DNA from: RYN-433 sp036558265 | GTDB lineage: Bacteria; Planctomycetota; Phycisphaerae; Tepidisphaerales; Tepidisphaeraceae | Assembly (NCBI GenBank): GCA_036558265.1 | Contig: DATBFY010000210.1 | Coordinates: 1-14,356 of the forward strand | DNA: 14,356 nt | Reading direction: 5' to 3' | Shown here: positions 12,401 through 14,356 of the stretch, in pieces | How the letters are laid out: every line of letters starts with the position of its first letter | Position numbering within the stretch: the first letter of the stretch is position 1 | Made by a program: the position numbers and the translations under genes | The notes under the pieces: generated by a model | Seen by the model: only the letters and a program-made list of their open reading frames with translations | Told to the model about the DNA's origin: nothing | Databases searched by the model: none

Positions 12401-14356
12401 TCGCGCACGGTCCGCTTGGGCTCGCCCACCGCCAGGTCCAGCTTGCCGTCGCCGTTGAAGTCGCCCGTCGTCGCCCACATCGTCCCCTCGAGGAACACCG
12501 AGCTTTGCAGCGCCGCCTCGATCTTGCCGATGCTCACGTCGCCGGTCTTGCGCGACAGGAACTGGTCCGCCGTGTCCGCCGATGCCAGCGGGCCCGCGAA
12601 TTGCGGTTTGCCGTAATAGAACAGCAGGCTCGCAGGCGCCTGCGACCCGCCCTCGCGCGAACGACCGACCGCGAAGTCCGCGTAGCCGTCCGCGTTCATG
12701 TCCCCAGCCGCCACCACGTTCTCGCCGAAGTAGACACCTTGGTAGATCCGGTCCGCCTGGTCCAGCGTGTATTCGTTGGGCGTGCCGACGGGCGGCAGCT
12801 TGTAGTCCGGGCGGCCCAGGAACACGTACGCCCGGCCGATCGGCGGCGCGCCGTGCTCGTCGATCGCGAAACCCTTGTCCGCCAGCACGATGTCGTCCAG
12901 CCCGTCGCCGTTGATGTCCCCCACCACCATCGACGACAAGTCCTGCTGCGAGCTGCCCGTCCATCCCACCGAACGCTGGCCGAAGAACTGCAACTGCACC
13001 TGGTCCCGCGCCGTCTGGTCGCGCTGGAGCGTGAACAGCGGCCCGGCCTCGCCCGCCGCCCCCAGGTTCAGGTTGTGGTCGCCGAGCAGGAACTCGTTCA
13101 TCAGCGTCTGGCCCGAGATCACGTAACCGATCTTTTCGCCCGCGGAGCGCGCGGTGATCAGCAGATCCTCGAACTTGTCCCCGTTGAAGTTCAGCGCGCT
13201 GACCGTGAACGTCCGGTTGTTAAACGGCGCGGTCAGCCCGTCGAAGTTGAACCCGTTCGCGAACGTGACCTTCACGTCCGCGTTCGCCAGCGTCGGCCGG
13301 TGCGGCAGCGTCGGGCCGCCGAAGAACACGCCGATGCTCAGGTCGTACAGCGTGTCCACCCGCTGGCTCGTCCGCACGATGATCAGGTCGTTGATCCCGT
13401 CACCGTTGATGTCCCCCATGCTCTGGGCCAGCGTGATCGGATCGGTGGAGCGATCGAAGATGATGTTGGCGCGGCTGGCCACGTCCAGTCGCCCGGAAAT
13501 CTTCGCCGGGCCGAAGATTATGTAACTGTGCTTGGTCCCCTCGACGATCAGGTCGTCCACCCCGTCGCCATTGAGATCCCCCGCCGACCGCGCGCTCGAC
13601 AAGTGCTCGCCCACCTGCGACCCGTGTACCTCCACCGCATCTCCCACGTCCGGGTTGGGGCCGCTGGTCGCCAGGTTGAGTCCCGGCGGGTCTGCCGGTG
13701 GCGGCCCCGCGCTCGGATCCGCCAGCGGGAACTGGAACCCCTCGGGCGGCAAGGTCGCCCCGCCCCCGCCCGTCCCGCTCTGCGCCGGCTGCAACGCCTG
13801 CCCGAAATAGACGCGCGAGAACCCGCCAAAGCTGTCCGCCAGCACGAAGTCCGACTTCCCGTCGCGGTTGATGTCCCCGGGCGTATTGAACAGGTTGGCG
13901 CGGAACTCCGGTAAGTCGTAATTGGGCTTGCCCGGCTCGATCACCAGGTCCGGCGTGTCCAGTGAAAGGCTGGTCCGGGCGCTGGCACGACCGAAGAAGA
14001 CCTCCCCCACGCTGTGACGGGCAAAGGAGAACGTCCCGGAGGCCTCAGACAGCAGCGGACGGGCCAGAATGCTGTTGGCACCCAGGTCCGCGAACCCATC
14101 GCCGTTCACATCGCCCAGGGCGACCCAACCCGCATCCCGGTTGGTCTTGAGCACCCCCGAAAGGGTCGGAAGCAGGTTCACCCCGGTCATCCCGGCACGC
14201 CCGAACACCAGATACGACTGCGGCGGCGTCGAACGGAATGAACCGAACCGCGACGTGCTCGCCGGGGTGATCAACAGGTCGCCAAAGCCGTCCTTGTCGA
14301 TGTCGCCCGCCGCACGGATCCCGAAGCCGTCAAACCGACCGTCATTGCGCAAAATG
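6451..14356 (-). CDS. Giant multidomain surface/secreted dockerin protein (N-terminus beyond right edge)
   Basis: The frame is open from the right edge to TGA 6453-6451. The first possible start, TTG at 14352, falls inside an FG-GAP repeat, so the true start and signal peptide lie outside. Numbering from that TTG gives 2,633 residues. Domains: 1-730, FG-GAP/integrin-like propeller with ten DxDxDG-type Ca loops; about 751-1051, pre-peptidase-C-like halves around a CBM-like beta domain (about 850-985); 1055-1098, RTX-like GGDGDD / GNGGID / GNSGTD repeats; 1123-1270, internalin-like LRRs; 1290-1640, a second, seven-repeat propeller; 1643-1730, resumed LRRs; 1730-1822, Ig/cadherin-like; 1835-1911, SdrD-like (DVNRNGIRDPEDAGI), resumed at 2251-2271; between these, nested jelly-roll modules; 2272-2363, PKD; 2364-2471, SwmB/Big-like; 2476-2530, dockerin I (DVSGDGKVDIGDF, DLNGDRVVDIRDY); 2531-2633, Lys/Pro/Ala tail. 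No catalytic site is visible. Likely extracellular, calcium-dependent adhesion or matrix binding (inference). Domain boundaries are by eye. Confidence 0.9.
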   Translation of the reverse strand, partial: ILRNDGRFDGFGIRAAGDIDKDGFGDLLITPASTSRFGSFRSTPPQSYLVFGRAGMTGVNLLPTLSGVLKTNRDAGWVALGDVNGDGFADLGANSILARPLLSEASGTFSFARHSVGEVFFGRASARTSLSLDTPDLVIEPGKPNYDLPEFRANLFNTPGDINRDGKSDFVLADSFGGFSRVYFGQALQPAQSGTGGGGATLPPEGFQFPLADPSAGPPPADPPGLNLATSGPNPDVGDAVEVHGSQVGEHLSSARSAGDLNGDGVDDLIVEGTKHSYIIFGPAKISGRLDVASRANIIFDRSTDPITLAQSMGDINGDGINDLIIVRTSQRVDTLYDLSIGVFFGGPTLPHRPTLANADVKVTFANGFNFDGLTAPFNNRTFTVSALNFNGDKFEDLLITARSAGEKIGYVISGQTLMNEFLLGDHNLNLGAAGEAGPLFTLQRDQTARDQVQLQFFGQRSVGWTGSSQQDLSSMVVGDINGDGLDDIVLADKGFAIDEHGAPPIGRAYVFLGRPDYKLPPVGTPNEYTLDQADRIYQGVYFGENVVAAGDMNADGYADFAVGRSREGGSQAPASLLFYYGKPQFAGPLASADTADQFLSRKTGDVSIGKIEAALQSSVFLEGTMWATTGDFNGDGKLDLAVGEPKRTVRDSQDVILDVQQRGQVYVFFSIADRPNGLSLANADRVIAGEGEFDQFGVLSPTGPIDLNRDHTSDLVIGAPGADVISPTLTAGGGKIYVVYDGVVQPTAPAGVTVVTLTNQTVTGDGDFLVGQGGGQSIVFNNPASTFTLNAGQTERWYTFTTEGDGQADSVIRLTPAAKERATKALHGSDGGLTPVSPGTGFTLQADGATLRVGGATGGVGIFEFDLSPYLAYVDQTNFIEQVQLQLDYANATIVAGQKLSVFVGQVKGNGVVSPTDGSAAATLAGERPFGATDASSGVISIDITAAIRAALAAGKTHIMLRLVASSTQVSLDVQRTANTARQTALLVTTARQHGVVGDLLAPDGTVLARGLSVISLRPFNAGTFLLRVYDPFGAAPSAIGFTIEMVVPTAGATHADADRDQVSGGDGDDTVTGNGGIDRLFGNSGTDSFVGDDVEGIDQQTGELRQTPNATQSSNIAVPDADPVVTIPDAGLRSAIADALGIGHTPAGTGLTRPLLASQLAQIRELDASGRGITDLSGLELLANLETLNLARNNISRLSYIDASNVPHGLVGLSRLRNLDLGFNRLSDSALPAVAALVSLRQLILDGNTLRVAGALAALVNLTLLSADGPVSPIVPTAGPIRGSDLLGTFTNPTPALGDQAGRVVGSVGRFLVVADPFDDTAGTDAGAVYLYDGVTGQPVRTLTNGAPGSRFGSAIAAVGNLLLVSAPFSVFNSTGVVYVYDATTGNLVSAMVPGNPMGGAQWGAAMTTVGQEVLISAPGRDFVMRVNPATGDHIAVYLDPVSDPTQQFGAAIAADANHLYVGAPGRDVGATADVGAAYILNLQTGAWTAIANPENTASSGFGSSIAAVGDNVAIGAPRNKAGVGAVYLFNGQSGAAVRTIDNPGTGGTPDRFGTSLATFNDSLLVVGAPPSGLTKPGAVYVMDATTGAAVQTLTNPVVNIVDQFGASVAVVDGGGDILVGAPAEQAGGIAAGAATLFKGPRIADASPLGTIAGLKSLSLANDRISNAANFGSMTNLERLYLNGDQITGGLTPLTTLAKLKSLTLNRNPLDNPSFTTSIPTLTSKVADLGFDADQAPVIAPIGARSTVVGTPIVINLTGSDPDAGDGIFFTGASSNNPNVTVQLSGNQLVVTPPPAGSTFTGVATITVTAVDGASGAQDWRGRSTTRTFDVSVGLATISGAKYGDVNRNGIRDPEDAGIANWTFFLDTDADGVLDAGERTAVTDADGNYAFSGLAPGTYNVAEVLKSAWTPTAPRTFFNANFTGGAVQGFATSGAADPWHVTSRHSADAGHSAGQSFYFGSEATGTYANSSTGTLTSPLIDLTALAVPVRLDFNQLLTTTRSNLTLSQADFTNGTPTVGSADGYKGDGLWHLSTRRGTSGGHSGNFSMYFGSDATGTYANGSTGAITSPIIDLTGLTGPVTLRLNYFLAAASGILGQTVDGAAITVISGANRTVIARNGTRGNLVNTAAFTQLTLDLSSFAGQQIQLEFAFAADSDGRVAEGWYVDDVTVTAQSIDLASVGVLSNGIFTPLADNSTLGGLADSTGVFNPVSLDLSAFLGQQIQVQFRFASDALNNAEGWYVDDVKVSAGGPTTFTLTGGQTAAGVDFGGVMVANAGPDQIVPVGQLLNLPGIVTDPNPNDGSNFAFSWSVVSDNGQAVPGATTQDFSFTPSKPGTYTVTFTVTDHDDNDHVYTDTAVISAIDAAPPSVTSASFASPNRVVVQFSEDVTIAGGAAALVLENLTTGQTIPAGQVALAYDPATFRATFTYNGAALLPDGIYRATLQAANVHDQGGNALGAGSGGGVGTDYVLNFAQLAGDVSGDGKVDIGDFSTLFANMGRTNATPAQGDLNGDRVVDIRDYQILELSMGNSLPPQPPAAPAPVQVGVSAPVSLAKSVVPAVTKPATKPVAKPQPKPVAKPQSAVKAAQAPKFAVTRAASSNAVKPKAVVAATTAVASAAPAFSTKRVKRSDVIE
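6613..6659 (-). repeat. Tandem 24-nt repeat encoding KPVAKPQ units
   Basis: Two identical 23-bp copies (6613-6635 and 6637-6659) are spaced 24 nt apart and encode KPVAKPQPKPVAKPQ in the C-terminal tail of the giant protein. A degenerate third unit (KPATKPVAKP) follows on the higher-coordinate side. The exact DNA identity points to recent slippage. The repeat is coding, not a CRISPR. Confidence 0.85.
7612..7965 (-). repeat. Two copies (B2, B1) of the complementary half-module
   Basis: Each copy ends in the phrase EGWYVDDV (DNA near 7617-7640 and 7848-7871, offset about 228 nt). Each is preceded by LDLS-[SA]-F-x-GQQIQ and a strand ending FAADSD or FASDAL. The hallmark E-GWYVDDV strand is the end of MAM/choice-of-anchor-like jelly-roll domains. 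In protein order the halves run A1, A2, B2, B1. Confidence 0.8.
8085..8610 (-). repeat. Two copies (A1, A2) of a jelly-roll half-module
   Basis: A1 (about 8610-8340) and A2 (about 8330-8085) are related direct repeats offset by about 273 nt (91 codons), for example 8402 onward against 8129 onward. At protein level FYFGSEATGTYANSSTG in A1 matches MYFGSDATGTYANGSTG in A2, and both continue into a SP-[LI]-IDLT strand. A duplication within the gene is clear; the DNA copies have diverged. Confidence 0.8.
9430..10490 (-). repeat. Seven-repeat propeller without Ca loops, inserted in the LRR
   Basis: Seven repeats each contain a core of the form F-G-x-x-[AVL]-A-x-x-x-[x]-x-L-L-V-x-A-P, for example RFGSAIAAVGNLLLVSAP, QWGAAMTTVGQEVLISAPG and GFGSSIAAVGDNVAIGAP, followed by a GAVY[VL]-type strand and 'D-x-x-T-G'. 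Seven is the usual number for a closed integrin-alpha-like propeller. Unlike the first array, these repeats lack DxDxDG loops, so the two propellers have different ancestries. Confidence 0.75.
11060..11190 (-). repeat. RTX-like calcium-binding nonapeptide repeats
   Basis: Three adjacent glycine/aspartate-rich units (SGGDGDDTV, TGNGGIDRL, FGNSGTDSF) match the RTX beta-roll pattern in which Gly and Asp bind Ca outside the cell. With only three units this is a minimal beta-roll and is probably a spacer or Ca-dependent hinge. Confidence 0.6.
12203..14308 (-). repeat. Ten FG-GAP / Ca-loop repeats (first propeller region)
   Basis: Ten coding repeats share the core D-x-N/D-x-D-G-x-x-D-L/F followed by a hydrophobic strand. 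Approximate positions are 14308-14270, 14115-14081, 13882-13844, 13581-13546, 13417-13381, 13192-13157, 12922-12887, 12706-12668, 12467-12429 and 12238-12203. The sixth (NFNGDKFEDLL) and tenth (DLNRDHTSDLV) have lost the loop glycine. A single propeller holds 6-8 blades, so this is either more than one propeller or one with extra blades, and more may lie beyond the edge. Confidence 0.85.

Noticed and set aside
11188..13914. A 908-codon open frame on the plus strand
   Set aside because: It is the antisense of the FG-GAP region: the repeated DxNxDG codons create a repetitive Arg/Val/Asp-rich shadow.
14350..14352. TTG as the start of the giant protein
   Set aside because: It falls inside an FG-GAP repeat with no signal peptide or ribosome binding site visible, and the frame stays open to the window edge. 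The gene is 5'-truncated by the window.

Overview
The window is about two-thirds G+C. The largest gene encodes an extracellular FG-GAP / LRR / PKD / dockerin protein. Together with an AsmA-like protein and a DUF433-DUF5615 module, this fits a planctomycete, possibly of the Phycisphaerae type. That assignment is inference: there is no rRNA or marker gene here. I see no tRNA, rRNA, CRISPR array, transposase or phage gene.

Layout, left to right. (1) Positions 1-430, minus strand: the N-terminal part of a secreted, probably beta-helical protein that runs off the left edge. (2) Positions 431-643: a divergent intergenic region. (3) Positions 644-3301, plus: an 885-residue membrane-anchored AsmA-like protein. 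(4) Positions 3335-3993, plus: a DUF433 antitoxin and DUF5615 PIN-like toxin pair, with coupled translation and lower G+C than its neighbours. (5) Positions 3999-6253, minus: a probable two-gene operon. An M42 metallopeptidase, possibly behind a 21-codon leader ORF, is followed by an unusual beta-propeller protein with an internal hydrophobic segment. (6) Positions 6451-14356, minus: more than 2,630 codons of one giant surface or secreted protein whose N-terminus lies beyond the right edge.

The giant protein is the most interesting object. Its domains are not simply strung together. In at least three places one domain appears to have been inserted, in frame, inside another. A CBM-like beta domain splits a pre-peptidase-C-like domain. 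A complete seven-repeat propeller splits an internalin-like LRR solenoid. A jelly-roll-like module that itself contains a second copy of the same module splits an SdrD/CnaB-like domain. The order is: FG-GAP propeller with ten Ca-binding loops, PPC[CBM-like], RTX-like Ca repeats, LRR[propeller]LRR, Ig-like, SdrD-like[A1[A2-B2]B1], PKD, SwmB/Big-like, dockerin type I, Lys/Pro/Ala-rich tail. Its likely role is calcium-stabilised adhesion or carbohydrate/matrix binding at the cell surface; no catalytic domain is visible.

The genes do not form one obvious pathway. The clearest functional units are the toxin-antitoxin pair and the M42 peptidase / propeller operon.
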